42,934 nt of DNA from Jiangella aurantiaca (GTDB lineage: Bacteria; Actinomycetota; Actinomycetes; Jiangellales; Jiangellaceae), in contig NZ_SMLB01000055.1 in NCBI RefSeq assembly GCF_004349105.1, forward strand, positions 1-42,934, read 5' to 3'. A program made the translations under genes and the position numbers. Shown piece by piece: positions 25,121 to 33,111 of this stretch (position 1 is the first letter of the stretch; each line of letters starts with the position of its first letter). The notes beneath the pieces were generated by a model, which was given only the letters and a program-made list of their open reading frames with translations, was not told where the DNA came from and did not search any database.

Positions 25121-26670
25121 GGCTGGTCGTCGAGCCGGAAGCCGAGGTCGGCGTCCAGGTCGGCGACGTCCATCTGCGCCTTCTGCAGCCGGCCGGAGTA
25201 GTCCCAGTTGACGGACTGCCAGCGGGTGAACTGGTCGAGCACCCACATGCCGGACTGCCGGGAGCCGTTGCCGGACTTGCCGTTGCCGCCGAACGGCAGG
25301 TGCGCCTCGGCGCCCGACGTGGAGTTGTTGATGCTCACCATGCCGGCGGAGATGCCGCGCCGGTACGCGAACGCGTCGGCCGGGTTCGTCGTGTAGATGC
25401 TGCTGGACAGGCCGTAGCCGGGCGCGTTGGCGAGGTCGATGGCCTCCTCGAGCGTCGAGTAGGAGGTGACGCCGACGATCGGGCCGAACGTCTCTTGGTC
25501 GAACAGCTCGTCGCCCGGACGGACGCCGTCGACCACGACCGGGTGGTAGAAGAGGCCCTTCGCGGGGTCGCCGACGAAGCCGTCGCGCGGGTTGCCGCTG
25601 GTGATGCGGCCGGTCCGGCCGAGCACGGTGTGCTGCGGCTGGACCCAGCCGAGGAACTTCTCGTACCGCTCGGCGAACTTGGCGTCGAGCAGCGGGCCCA
25701 TGAGGACGTCCTGGGTCGGGTCGCCGACGGCGGCGGCGTCGACCGCCGCGGTGAACCGGCGGAGGAACTCGTCGTGCAGCGACTCGTGCACGATGACGGT
25801 GCCCAGCGACGTGCAGCGCTGGCCGGCGGTGCCGAAGCCGGAGAACAGCGCGCCCTCGACGGCGAGGTCGAGATCGGCGCTCGGCGTGACGACCAGCGGG
25901 TTCTTGCCGCCCAGCTCGAGGCACGCGGTCTGCAGGTGCCGGCCGGTGAGCGCGCCGATCTCGCGGCCGACCTCCGACGAGCCGGTGAAGCCGACCTTGT
26001 CGATGTAGCCCAGCTCCAGCGACTCCTGCAGGCCGGCGTAGGTCTCGGCGCCGTCGGCGTGCACCAGGTTGAACACGCCGTCGGGCAGCCCGCCGCCCTT
26101 GACGAACAGGTCATAGAGAGCACTGGAGGCGTTGGCCGCATATTCGGCCGGCTTCCACACGATGGTGTTGCCGGTGAGCAGCGCCGGGACGATGTACCAG
26201 GACGGCACCGCGACCGGGAAGTTGCCGGCGGTGATGACGGCGACCGTGCCGACCGGGTTGCGGAACGTGAACAGCTGCTTGTCGGGCATCTCGCTGGGGA
26301 CGGTCTGCCCGTACAGCCGGCGGCCCTCGCCCAGGAAGAAGTCGCAGGTGTCGACGATCTCGCGGACCTCGCCGAGCGCCTCGGCGTACGGCTTGCCGAT
26401 CTCTCTAGTGACCAGCGACGCAAGTCGTTCAGAGTTTTCCTCGACCACCCGCCCGATGTGCGCGATGGCCCGGCCGCGGACCGGCGCCGGGACGTCGGCC
26501 CAGGCGCGCTGGGCGTTGCGGGCGACGACGGCGGCGGCGGTGAAGATGCGCCCGGGAGCGAGGCTCACCTCGCCGACGACCTCGTCGAGGTCGGCCGGGT
26601 TGAGGCTGGCGACGGTGCGGTCGCCGGGGACGGCCTGGCCGTCGACGACCGAGGTGACGGTGCGGGTCAC
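25117..26670 (-). CDS. Aminoadipate-semialdehyde / piperideine-6-carboxylate dehydrogenase
   Basis: This 517-residue NAD(P)-dependent aldehyde dehydrogenase oxidises L-2-aminoadipate 6-semialdehyde (in equilibrium with piperideine-6-carboxylate) to 2-aminoadipate. Family features are the Rossmann loop GFTGSSEVGREIG, catalytic Glu in CLELGGKNPLVV, catalytic Cys in GTAGQRCTSLGTV, and EIFDQ-like DELFDQETFGPIVGV. The GQRCTSLGT context and the C-terminal AQMDVADL-type tail are those of the Amadh/Pcd subgroup. GTG 26670 has GAGGAG 9 bases upstream. It lies between the lysine aminotransferase and E1 genes. The semialdehyde substrate is inferred from this position. Confidence 0.85.
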   Translation of the reverse strand: MTRTVTSVVDGQAVPGDRTVASLNPADLDEVVGEVSLAPGRIFTAAAVVARNAQRAWADVPAPVRGRAIAHIGRVVEENSERLASLVTREIGKPYAEALGEVREIVDTCDFFLGEGRRLYGQTVPSEMPDKQLFTFRNPVGTVAVITAGNFPVAVPSWYIVPALLTGNTIVWKPAEYAANASSALYDLFVKGGGLPDGVFNLVHADGAETYAGLQESLELGYIDKVGFTGSSEVGREIGALTGRHLQTACLELGGKNPLVVTPSADLDLAVEGALFSGFGTAGQRCTSLGTVIVHESLHDEFLRRFTAAVDAAAVGDPTQDVLMGPLLDAKFAERYEKFLGWVQPQHTVLGRTGRITSGNPRDGFVGDPAKGLFYHPVVVDGVRPGDELFDQETFGPIVGVTSYSTLEEAIDLANAPGYGLSSSIYTTNPADAFAYRRGISAGMVSINNSTSGAEAHLPFGGNGKSGNGSRQSGMWVLDQFTRWQSVNWDYSGRLQKAQMDVADLDADLGFRLDDQP

Positions 26671-26693
26671 GGTGGTTGTGCTCCTCGGGATGC

Positions 26694-28040
26694 TCAGTTG
26701 ACGCGGGCGAACTGACGGGCGACGGCGCGGCCGAACGCCGCGACGGCGAGGTCGATCTCATCATCGGTCACCGACAGCGCTGGGCGGAAGCGGATCGCCC
26801 GCTCGCCGCTGGGCAGCGCGATGACCTGCTCGTTCTCTCGGAGGTCGGTGAGGACGGCGGTGCGGACCGCGCCGTCGGGCAGGTCGGCGGCGACCATGAG
26901 GCCGCGGCCGCGCACGTTGCTGACGGCGCCGCCGGTCTCGGCCGCGACGACGTGCAGGCCGGCGAGGAACCGCTCGCCCTTGGCGGCGGCCGCCTCGATG
27001 AGGCCGTCCTGCTCGATGAGCTCCAGCAGCCGGCGCGACCGGACCATGTCGGCCAGCCCGCCGCCCCAGGTGGAGTTGATACGGCCGGAGACGGTGAACA
27101 CGTTGTCGGCGACCTCGTCCACGCGGCCGCCGGCCATGATGCCGCCGATCTGCACCTTCTTCGAGAACGCGACGACGTCGGGCTGCAGGCCGAGCTGCTG
27201 GTAGGCCCACGCCGTGCCCGTCGTGCCGGTGCCGGTCTGCACCTCGTCGACGATGAGCAGCGCGTCGTGCTCGTGCACGAGACGCTGCATGGCCTGCAGG
27301 AACTCCGGACGCATGTGGTTGTCGCCGCCCTCGCCCTGGATCGGCTCGCAGATGAACGCGGCGATGTCGTGCGGGTGGTCGGCGAAGGCCTGGCGCGCTT
27401 GCGCGAGGGCGTGCTCTTCGGCGCGCTGAACGTCGTCGAGGTGGTCCTCGAGCGGGAACGTGACGGCCGGGACGTCGATGCGCGGCCAGTCGAACTGCGG
27501 GAACCGGGCGGTCTTGTTCGGCTCGGTGTTCGTCAGTGACATGGTGTAGCCGCTCCGGCCGTGGAACGCCTTGGTGAGGTGCATGATGCGGGTGCCGAGG
27601 CGGGGGTCGCGGCCGTGCGCCTCGTTGTGCCGGCTCTTCCAGTCGAACGCGACCTTGAGCGCGTTCTCGACGGCCAGCGCGCCACCCTCGACGAAGAACA
27701 GGTGCGGCAGCCGGGGGTCGCCCAGGACGCGGACGAACGTCTCGGTGAACTCGGCGAGGTGGACGGAGTAGATGTCCGGGTTGGCCGGCTTGTTGGCCGC
27801 GACCCGGCCGAGCAGATCCATGAACGCGGGGTCGTCGACGAGTCCCGGCGGGTTGCAGCCCAGCGGCGCGGAGGCGAAGAAGGTGTACATGTCCAGGTAC
27901 CGCCTGCCGTCGCGCGCGTCGACCAGCCAGCTGCCCTGGCTGGCGTCGGTGTCGAGGACCAGCTTGAAGCCGTCGGTGAGCAGGTGCTTGCCGAGAACCG
28001 CGTGCACCTCGCCCGCGGTGATGGTGAGCTGTTCGGCCAC
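26694..28040 (-). CDS. lat: L-lysine 6-aminotransferase
   Basis: This enzyme moves the epsilon-amino group of lysine to 2-oxoglutarate, giving aminoadipate semialdehyde and glutamate. The 448-residue product matches the usual LAT length. Typical features are LVDARDGRRYLDMYTFFASAPLGCNP, FFVEGGALAVENALKVAFDWKSR, the PLP Asp in LLIVDEVQTGTGTTG, the PLP lysine in DVVAFSKKVQIGGIMAGGRVDEV and NSTWGGGLADMVRSRRLLE; fragments are given only as landmarks. I chose GTG 28040, preceded by AGGAGG; upstream in-frame starts would add up to 48 residues without family similarity. It is the first gene of a four-gene operon with aldehyde dehydrogenase (23-base gap), E1 and gcdH. Confidence 0.92.
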   Translation of the reverse strand: MAEQLTITAGEVHAVLGKHLLTDGFKLVLDTDASQGSWLVDARDGRRYLDMYTFFASAPLGCNPPGLVDDPAFMDLLGRVAANKPANPDIYSVHLAEFTETFVRVLGDPRLPHLFFVEGGALAVENALKVAFDWKSRHNEAHGRDPRLGTRIMHLTKAFHGRSGYTMSLTNTEPNKTARFPQFDWPRIDVPAVTFPLEDHLDDVQRAEEHALAQARQAFADHPHDIAAFICEPIQGEGGDNHMRPEFLQAMQRLVHEHDALLIVDEVQTGTGTTGTAWAYQQLGLQPDVVAFSKKVQIGGIMAGGRVDEVADNVFTVSGRINSTWGGGLADMVRSRRLLELIEQDGLIEAAAAKGERFLAGLHVVAAETGGAVSNVRGRGLMVAADLPDGAVRTAVLTDLRENEQVIALPSGERAIRFRPALSVTDDEIDLAVAAFGRAVARQFARVN

Positions 28041-28110
28041 GATCGGTGAACCTCCTCGAACCCGGGTACGCTGACAGAAGACGTCCCTCGTGAGGCTCGC
28101 CTTGGCGTAA

Positions 28111-28141
28111 TTCTTGCGCTCATTCGCCACCAGAGCAAGAA
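28111..28141. promoter_or_regulatory. Inverted repeat in the lysine operon promoter region
   Basis: TTCTTGC (28111-28117) and GCAAGAA (28135-28141) form a 7-base inverted repeat 70 bases upstream of the lat start. On the minus strand a possible promoter overlaps it: TTGCTC, a 17-base spacer and AAGAAT. This is a reasonable operator candidate for the lysine operon. Confidence 0.4.
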
Positions 28142-28220
28142 GACATCCCGCCGGCCGCGCGGCGTCCACGTGGTGAGATTCCACCGTGATCCTGGGCGCG
28201 TCACCACGTTCTCTGGAGCA

Positions 28221-28266
28221 TCATCACGCCTGCAATCGTGGTGAGGCTGCAGAAATCCTGGTGATG
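28221..28266. repeat. Dispersed intergenic repeat, CACGATTGCAG family, copy 2
   Basis: TCATCACG and CGTGGTGA flank an 8-base loop CCTGCAAT (28229-28236 approximately) with one mismatch, followed by CAGAAATCCTGGTGATG (28250-28266). The reverse complement matches copy 1 at 16808-16850; the right flank matches 36576-36605 in the same direction. It sits in the gap after the GNAT gene stop and before the lat promoter. Confidence 0.65.
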
Positions 28267-28305
28267 TAGGCGATCCTTGATGATCATGGCTGGGCGAGTG
28301 GCATC

Positions 28306-28815
28306 TCACACGGCGCGCTGGAGCAGGACGGTGTCGAGCCAGCGGCCGTGCTTGTGGCCGACGGCGGTGAGCCGGCCCGCCTCGGCGAAGCCCAGCGCAC
28401 GGTGTAAGACGAGCGACGGGTTCGGGCCGGCGCCGTCGTCGACGACGACGGCGATGAGGCGGCGCACGCCGGCGTCCGCGCAGGCGTCGATCAGCACCGT
28501 CATCAGCGTCCGGCCCAGGCCGCGGCCGGTGTGCGCGGGGGAGAGGTAGACGGTGTTCTCGGCGGTGTGCCGGTAGGCGGGCTTGGGTCGCCATGGTGCG
28601 GCGTACGCGTAGCCGGCGATCGTGGCGCCCGACTCCGCTACGAGGAAGGGCAGGCTGCGGTCGCGGAGATCGGCGAGCTTGCCCGCCCAATCGGCGACCG
28701 ACGGCGGGGCCTCCTCGAAGGTGACGACGCTGGTCTCGACGTAGTGCGCGAAGATCGCGGCGATGGCGGGCAGGTCCGCCGTGTCCGCGGGCCGGACCGT
28801 GGTCGTCGTCAGCAT
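28306..28815 (-). CDS. GNAT acetyltransferase, phosphinothricin-acetyltransferase-like
   Basis: This 169-residue protein is of the Pat/Bar/YncA subgroup of GNAT enzymes, which acetylate small amines such as amino-acid analogues using acetyl-CoA. It shows VRPADTADLPAIAAIFAHYVETSVVTFEEAPPS in outline, the acetyl-CoA loop HTGRGLGRTLM, and the closing NPSLVLHRALGFAEAG and VGHKHGRWLDTVLLQ of this subgroup. ATG 28815 has GGAGAG four bases upstream. It is divergent from an XRE-cupin regulator and shares the two-site operator at 28831-28864. Substrate unknown; methionine sulfoximine or similar compounds are known substrates in the family. Confidence 0.88.
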   Translation of the reverse strand: MLTTTTVRPADTADLPAIAAIFAHYVETSVVTFEEAPPSVADWAGKLADLRDRSLPFLVAESGATIAGYAYAAPWRPKPAYRHTAENTVYLSPAHTGRGLGRTLMTVLIDACADAGVRRLIAVVVDDGAGPNPSLVLHRALGFAEAGRLTAVGHKHGRWLDTVLLQRAV

Positions 28816-28830
28816 GTACTCTCCAGGACA

Positions 28831-28864
28831 TTCGCTATAGAGAACGATACCTCATTATAGTGAA
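28831..28864. promoter_or_regulatory. Two-site operator and overlapping divergent promoters
   Basis: TTCGCTATAGAGAA (28831-28844) is a near-perfect palindrome (TTC-n-CTATAG-n-GAA) and CTCATTATAGTGAA (28851-28864) is a second, weaker copy 20 bases away, two helical turns. TATAGT at 28855-28860 can be the -10 box for the regulator and its reverse strand TATAAT the -10 box for the GNAT gene. The regulator is likely to repress both. Confidence 0.6.
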
Positions 28865-28868
28865 CGGC

Positions 28869-29429
28869 ATGGACCTCGTCGCGCTCGGCCACCGCATCAC
28901 CGACGCCCGCATGCAGCGGTCGTTGCCGATGACGGCGCTGGCGGAAAGGGCCGGCGTGAGCGCCAGCATGCTGTGGTCGGTCGAGCGCGGCCGCAAGGCG
29001 CCCACCGTCGTCGTGCTGGACCGGATCGCCCGGGCGCTCGGCACGCCCATGTCGGCGCTCCTGGACCCCGGCGACGTCCCGCGGGTGATCGTGCGCCGCG
29101 CCGCCGACCAGGACGTCGCCGTCGCCCCGGACGGCTGGCGGCGCACGATCCTGACGCCGGTGGTGCCTGGGGTGAACTTCGAGTGGGTCCGGACCGAGCT
29201 GCCGCCCGCGACCGCGGCCGTCGAGTATCCGCCGTACGCCGCCGGGTCGCACGAGTACATCGTGGTCGAGACCGGCCGCCTCCGCCTCAGCCTCGGCGAC
29301 GACGCGCACGACCTCGCCGCCGGTGACTCGATCTACTTCGCCGCCGACGTGCCGCACGCCTACGCCAACCCGTGGGACGAGCTGTGCACGTACCACGTCG
29401 CCGCGATGATCATGCGGCCGCGCCGCTGA
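28869..29429 (+). CDS. XRE family regulator with C-terminal cupin domain
   Basis: This 186-residue protein has an N-terminal helix-turn-helix (about 5-60, SLPMTALAERAGVSASMLWSVERGRKAPT) and a C-terminal cupin (about 105-170) with AAGSHEYIVVETGRLRLSLGD and GDSIYFAADVPHAYANP. Cupin His residues are present, so metal or small-molecule sensing is possible. I prefer ATG 28869: it lies 8 bases after the putative -10 box and has no ribosome site, which suggests a leaderless mRNA; GTG 28860 would put three codons inside the operator. Members of this group commonly control an adjacent metabolic or GNAT gene, here the divergent acetyltransferase. Confidence 0.85.
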   Translation: MDLVALGHRITDARMQRSLPMTALAERAGVSASMLWSVERGRKAPTVVVLDRIARALGTPMSALLDPGDVPRVIVRRAADQDVAVAPDGWRRTILTPVVPGVNFEWVRTELPPATAAVEYPPYAAGSHEYIVVETGRLRLSLGDDAHDLAAGDSIYFAADVPHAYANPWDELCTYHVAAMIMRPRR

Positions 29430-29443
29430 CGGCCGGCGCCGCC

Positions 29444-30547
29444 TCACTCCGGCGGCAGCACCCGCACGTCGGCGCCGTCGGGCGAGTCCGGTGAGAGGGC
29501 GAACGCCAGCAGGTCGCGTCCCTCCGCCTCGACGGCCGACGTCTCGGCCGCCGACAGCAGCCGGAACGGCGTCACCGTCAGCACGCCGGCCTCGAGACGC
29601 CACCACCCGGCCACCTCGCCGTCGACCAGGAGGGCGTGTGGGACCACGCCGTTGCGGCGGTTCATCCGCTTGCGGTTGATGTCGTCGATGACGCGGGTGC
29701 GATCGGCATGCGAACGGAGCACGTTGTCGAAGTCAGGCAGGAAGCGGACCGGCGCCGGCACGTCCGCGCCGGGCCGGGGCGCGTCGGGCAGGTCGAACAG
29801 CTCGCGGCCGGCCTCGTCGCGGAACACCCGCAGCTCCGGCCGCAGCGAGTCGACCACGCCGCGCAGCCGGGTCAGCCCGCACCACGTCTGCAGGTCGGCG
29901 ACCGAGGCCGGTCCGAACGCGCCGAGGTAGCGCCGGACGTACTCGGCCGGCGCCGGTGCGGGGTCGAGTGGCCGGCCGACCCAGCGCTCGACCGTCGTCA
30001 GCCGGGTCTGCCCGCTCTGGCCCCACAGGGCCCTCGGCGGCACCTGGACCAGCGCCAGCAGGTTCCGGGCCACGTGCGCCAGGTGTGCGGGCCCCACGGA
30101 CGGCCACGACGGCGCCAGCAGCGCGCCCAGCTCGGCCATCGTCCGCGGTTCGTCCTCGAGCAGCGGCCGGGAGGCGGCGGCGACGGCGTCCAGGTCGACG
30201 CCGACGAGCGCCTTCGCGTGCTCGGTGTTGCTGCGCAGGTCGGTGACGTAGAGCGGCTGGATCCACGGCCGCATGGCCAGCGCGTCGGGCACCGACAGCA
30301 GATGAATGGTGCCGCGCTGCACCGCGATGCGCACCACCGTCCGGTCCAATAGCAGCCGAGCGAGGTCGTCGGGCCGGAACCCGCGCAGCCGGGACCACAG
30401 CTGGTAGTACGGCGAGAACGGCTGCTGGGCCTGCAGACCGCCCAGGTGCTCGACGGTCTCGAGCACCTGGCGGTCGGCACGGTCCAGCAGCAGCTGGCGG
30501 GCCAGCGTGGCGCGGTTCAGCTCGCGCCGGGTCAGCACGTCGGGCAT
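29444..30547 (-). CDS. AlkZ-type winged-helix DNA glycosylase
   Basis: Members of the HTH_42 (DUF1006) family remove alkylated or crosslinked bases; AlkZ protects the producer of azinomycin and YcaQ repairs crosslinks. The 367-residue product has tandem winged helices and LGGLQAQQPFSPYYQLWSRL near residue 40, containing the QxQ motif of the AlkZ branch, and a C-terminal beta-barrel with PDFDNVLRSHADRTRV. ATG 30547 is the likely start; an upstream start at 30613 adds residues without similarity. It stands alone, with its 3' end facing the regulator gene. Activity is inferred from family; many members are uncharacterised. Confidence 0.85.
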   Translation of the reverse strand: MPDVLTRRELNRATLARQLLLDRADRQVLETVEHLGGLQAQQPFSPYYQLWSRLRGFRPDDLARLLLDRTVVRIAVQRGTIHLLSVPDALAMRPWIQPLYVTDLRSNTEHAKALVGVDLDAVAAASRPLLEDEPRTMAELGALLAPSWPSVGPAHLAHVARNLLALVQVPPRALWGQSGQTRLTTVERWVGRPLDPAPAPAEYVRRYLGAFGPASVADLQTWCGLTRLRGVVDSLRPELRVFRDEAGRELFDLPDAPRPGADVPAPVRFLPDFDNVLRSHADRTRVIDDINRKRMNRRNGVVPHALLVDGEVAGWWRLEAGVLTVTPFRLLSAAETSAVEAEGRDLLAFALSPDSPDGADVRVLPPE

Positions 30548-30770
30548 GGCCTCACCGTAGCCCGCGGAAAAGCTCGCGCAGGTCCGGACCAGCAGGTCCG
30601 GCACCTGGCGCACCGAGTAGCGCCCGCCCCGGCCGACGTGATGCGCGGGCGGATCCCGGTTGCCGCCAGGTCGGTGACGCCCGACGGCCTGAGCTGGCCG
30701 AGTACGTCGCCGAGCTGGGCTGCCGGTACACCCGGGCCGGCGCCGGATCGGCGTCGGGGAGAATCGGCGG

Positions 30771-32360
30771 GTGACGACGACGCTCTACCGCAACGGCCGC
30801 ATCCACAGTCCCGCCGACCCGTTCGCGACCGCGATGCTGGTGGTGGACGACACCGTCGCCTGGGTGGGCGCCGAGGGCGCCGCGCAGACCCACCTCGACG
30901 CGGCCGACGAAGTGGTCGACCTGGAGGACGCGCTGGTCGCGCCCACGTTCGTCGACGCGCACGTGCACCTGACGGAGACCGGGCTGGCCCGCGACGGCCT
31001 CGACCTGGCGGGCGTGGCGAGCCGGACCGCGCTGCTCGACCTCGTCGCCGAACGGGCCCGGTCGCGGCCCGGCGAGGCGATCCTGGGGTTCGGCTGGGAG
31101 GAGGACGGCTGGCCCGACGGCGGCGCGCCGACGCCGGACGAGCTGGACCGCGCGGCCGGTGGCGTCGCCGTCTACCTCGCCCGCCGCGACGTCCACACCG
31201 CCGCCGTGTCCGGCGCGCTGCTCGCCGCCGACCGCTCCATCGCCCGCGCCGACGGCTACGACGAGGGCCTGGTCCGCCGCGACGCCCACCACCGCGCCCG
31301 CCAGGTCGCCCGGTCCGCCGTCCCCGCCAGCCGGCTGGCTCGGCTGCGCGAGGAGGCGCTGCGGCACGCCGCGTCGGTCGGTATCGGCGCCGTGCACGAG
31401 ATCGGCGCGCCGCACATCAGCGACCCCGCGGACTTCACGGCCGTCCTTGCGCTCGGTGCGTCGCCGGACCTGCCGGACGTCATCGGGTACTGGGGCGCGA
31501 CAGCGGTCGGCGAGGCGCAGGCACTCGGCGCGGCCGGGGCGGCCGGCGACCTCAACGTCGACGGCTCGATCGGTTCGCGCAGCGCCCGGCTGTCCGCCCC
31601 GTACGCCGACGACCCCGGTGAGCGTGGCCGGCTCTACCTGGACCTCGACGCCGCCACCGAGCACGTCGTCGCCTGCACCCGGGCCGGGATCCAGGCCGGC
31701 TTCCACTGCATCGGCGACGAGGCGGTCCGGATCGCCGTCGAGGCCATCGCGGCCGCCGCCGAGGTGTGCGGCCTGGCCGCGGTCGTCGGGTCGCGGCACC
31801 GGCTGGAGCACGTGGAGATGATCGACGACCTGCTGATCGCAGAGCTGGCCCGGCTGGGCGTCGCGGCGAGCATGCAGCCGGCCTTCGACGCGCTGTGGGG
31901 CGGACCGGACGGGCTGTACGTCGAGCGGCTGGGGCCGGCGCGCGGGGTGGCGCTGAACCCGTTCGCCGCGATGGCCCGGGCCGGCGTCCTGCTGGCCTTC
32001 GGGTCCGACTCGCCCGTGACGCCGCTGGCCGGCTGGGAGACGGTGCGCGCGGCGTCGCAGCACCGGACGCCGGCGCAGCGGATCAGCGCCCGGGCGGCCT
32101 TCTCGGCCGCGACGAGGGGCGGCTGGCGGGCCGCGCGGGTCGAGGACGCCGGCGTGCTGGCGCCCGGGATGCGCGCGTCGTTCGCGGTGTGGGAGGTGCC
32201 GTACGAGCTGGTCGTCCAGGCGCCGGACGAGCGGGTCGCGGCGTGGTCGACGGACCCGCGGGCGGGCGTGCCGGGCCTGCCCGACCTGTCGCCGGACGTG
32301 CCGCTGCCGAGGTGCCTGCGGACGGTGGTGCGCGGCCGGACCGTCTACACGGTGCGCTGA
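30771..32360 (+). CDS. Amidohydrolase family 3 (YtcJ-like)
   Basis: This 529-residue metal-dependent hydrolase is of the YtcJ/N-substituted formamide deformylase group. The metal ligands are visible: VAPTFVDAHVHLTE (HxH), FHCIGDEAV, RHRLEHVEMI and FGSDSPVTPL (Asp). The C-terminal end has the usual AGVLAPGMRASFAVWE and returns to the beta-sandwich formed with the N-terminus. A Lys between the metals, carboxylated in many relatives, is not evident. GTG 30771 is the only good start; its ribosome site GGGGAGAAT lies upstream. The substrate is unknown. The 223-base gap before it contains a short inverted repeat (30584-30601) but no gene. Confidence 0.88.
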   Translation: MTTTLYRNGRIHSPADPFATAMLVVDDTVAWVGAEGAAQTHLDAADEVVDLEDALVAPTFVDAHVHLTETGLARDGLDLAGVASRTALLDLVAERARSRPGEAILGFGWEEDGWPDGGAPTPDELDRAAGGVAVYLARRDVHTAAVSGALLAADRSIARADGYDEGLVRRDAHHRARQVARSAVPASRLARLREEALRHAASVGIGAVHEIGAPHISDPADFTAVLALGASPDLPDVIGYWGATAVGEAQALGAAGAAGDLNVDGSIGSRSARLSAPYADDPGERGRLYLDLDAATEHVVACTRAGIQAGFHCIGDEAVRIAVEAIAAAAEVCGLAAVVGSRHRLEHVEMIDDLLIAELARLGVAASMQPAFDALWGGPDGLYVERLGPARGVALNPFAAMARAGVLLAFGSDSPVTPLAGWETVRAASQHRTPAQRISARAAFSAATRGGWRAARVEDAGVLAPGMRASFAVWEVPYELVVQAPDERVAAWSTDPRAGVPGLPDLSPDVPLPRCLRTVVRGRTVYTVR

Positions 32361-32406
32361 CGCCCTGGAGTCCTACCCTGTCCAGTACCGGAACAGGGAG
32401 GGATCA

Positions 32407-33111
32407 ATGCAGATCGACAACCAGTTCACGGTCGGCGTCCCGGTCGAGCGCGCCTGGGAGGTCCTCACCGACCTCGAGGACATCGCGCCCTGCATGCCGG
32501 GCGCCCAGCTCACCGGCGTCGAGGGTGACGTCTACTCGGGCCGGATCAAGGTCAAGGTCGGGCCGGTCGTGTCCGAGTACGCCGGCACCGCCGCGTTCGT
32601 CGAGAAGGACGACGCCGGCCACCGCGCCGTCATCAGCGCGTCCGGCCGCGACTCTCGCGGCGCCGGCAACGCGTCGGCCCGGATCGTCGCACAGCTGCGG
32701 CCCGAGGGCGACCGCACCGTCGTCACCGTCGACACCGAGCTGCGCATCACCGGCCGCATCGCGCAGCTCGGCCGCGGCATGATCAAGGAGGTGTCGACGA
32801 AGCTGCTCGGCCAGTTCGTCGACTGCCTCGAGAGCAAGCTCGGCGCGCCCGCGGAGGCTCCTCCCGCGCCGGCGACGGAGGTGCCCGAGGTCGCCGCGAC
32901 GACGCCGGACGTCCCGATCCGTCCCCGGGACGAATCCGCCGGGCAGCTGCCGCCCGTCGCGGGGGAGCCCGCCGGAACGCCGTATGCCGCCGAACCCGAG
33001 CCGCTGGACATCATGGGGGTCTCCGGCGGGTCGATCGTCAGGCGGGCGATCCCGCTCGTTCTCGTCCTCGTGGTGCTGGTCGGCCTGGTGATCTACCTCG
33101 CGACCCGTTGA
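32407..33111 (+). CDS. CoxG-like SRPBCC protein with C-terminal membrane anchor
   Basis: The first 145 residues are a CoxG-type START/SRPBCC domain (IDNQFTVGVPVERAWEVLTDLEDIAPCMPGAQL), the type found with CO dehydrogenase-like molybdenum hydroxylases where it is thought to help membrane attachment or maturation. A Pro/Ala/Glu-rich linker (about 148-205) and one C-terminal membrane helix (RAIPLVLVLVVLVGLVIYL) follow. No coxSML genes are in the window, so the partner is unknown. The ATG has GGGAGGGATCA upstream. It is 46 bases after the amidohydrolase and may be co-transcribed. The product has 234 residues. Confidence 0.85.
   Translation: MQIDNQFTVGVPVERAWEVLTDLEDIAPCMPGAQLTGVEGDVYSGRIKVKVGPVVSEYAGTAAFVEKDDAGHRAVISASGRDSRGAGNASARIVAQLRPEGDRTVVTVDTELRITGRIAQLGRGMIKEVSTKLLGQFVDCLESKLGAPAEAPPAPATEVPEVAATTPDVPIRPRDESAGQLPPVAGEPAGTPYAAEPEPLDIMGVSGGSIVRRAIPLVLVLVVLVGLVIYLATR

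Noticed and set aside
22910-25924. 1004-codon form of the E1 gene
   Set aside because: The extra 268 codons lie antisense-free but inside the aldehyde dehydrogenase coding region in another frame; the GTGA overlap at 25120 is the natural start.
30584-30601. CCGGACC-agca-GGTCCGG hairpin
   Set aside because: Seven base pairs with a short loop are too common in such GC-rich sequence to call a terminator, and it lies at the 5' side of both flanking genes.
30548-30770. Coding-like text before the amidohydrolase (AEYVAELGCRYTRAG)
   Set aside because: No start and no recognisable family; too short to tell from chance in GC-rich sequence.
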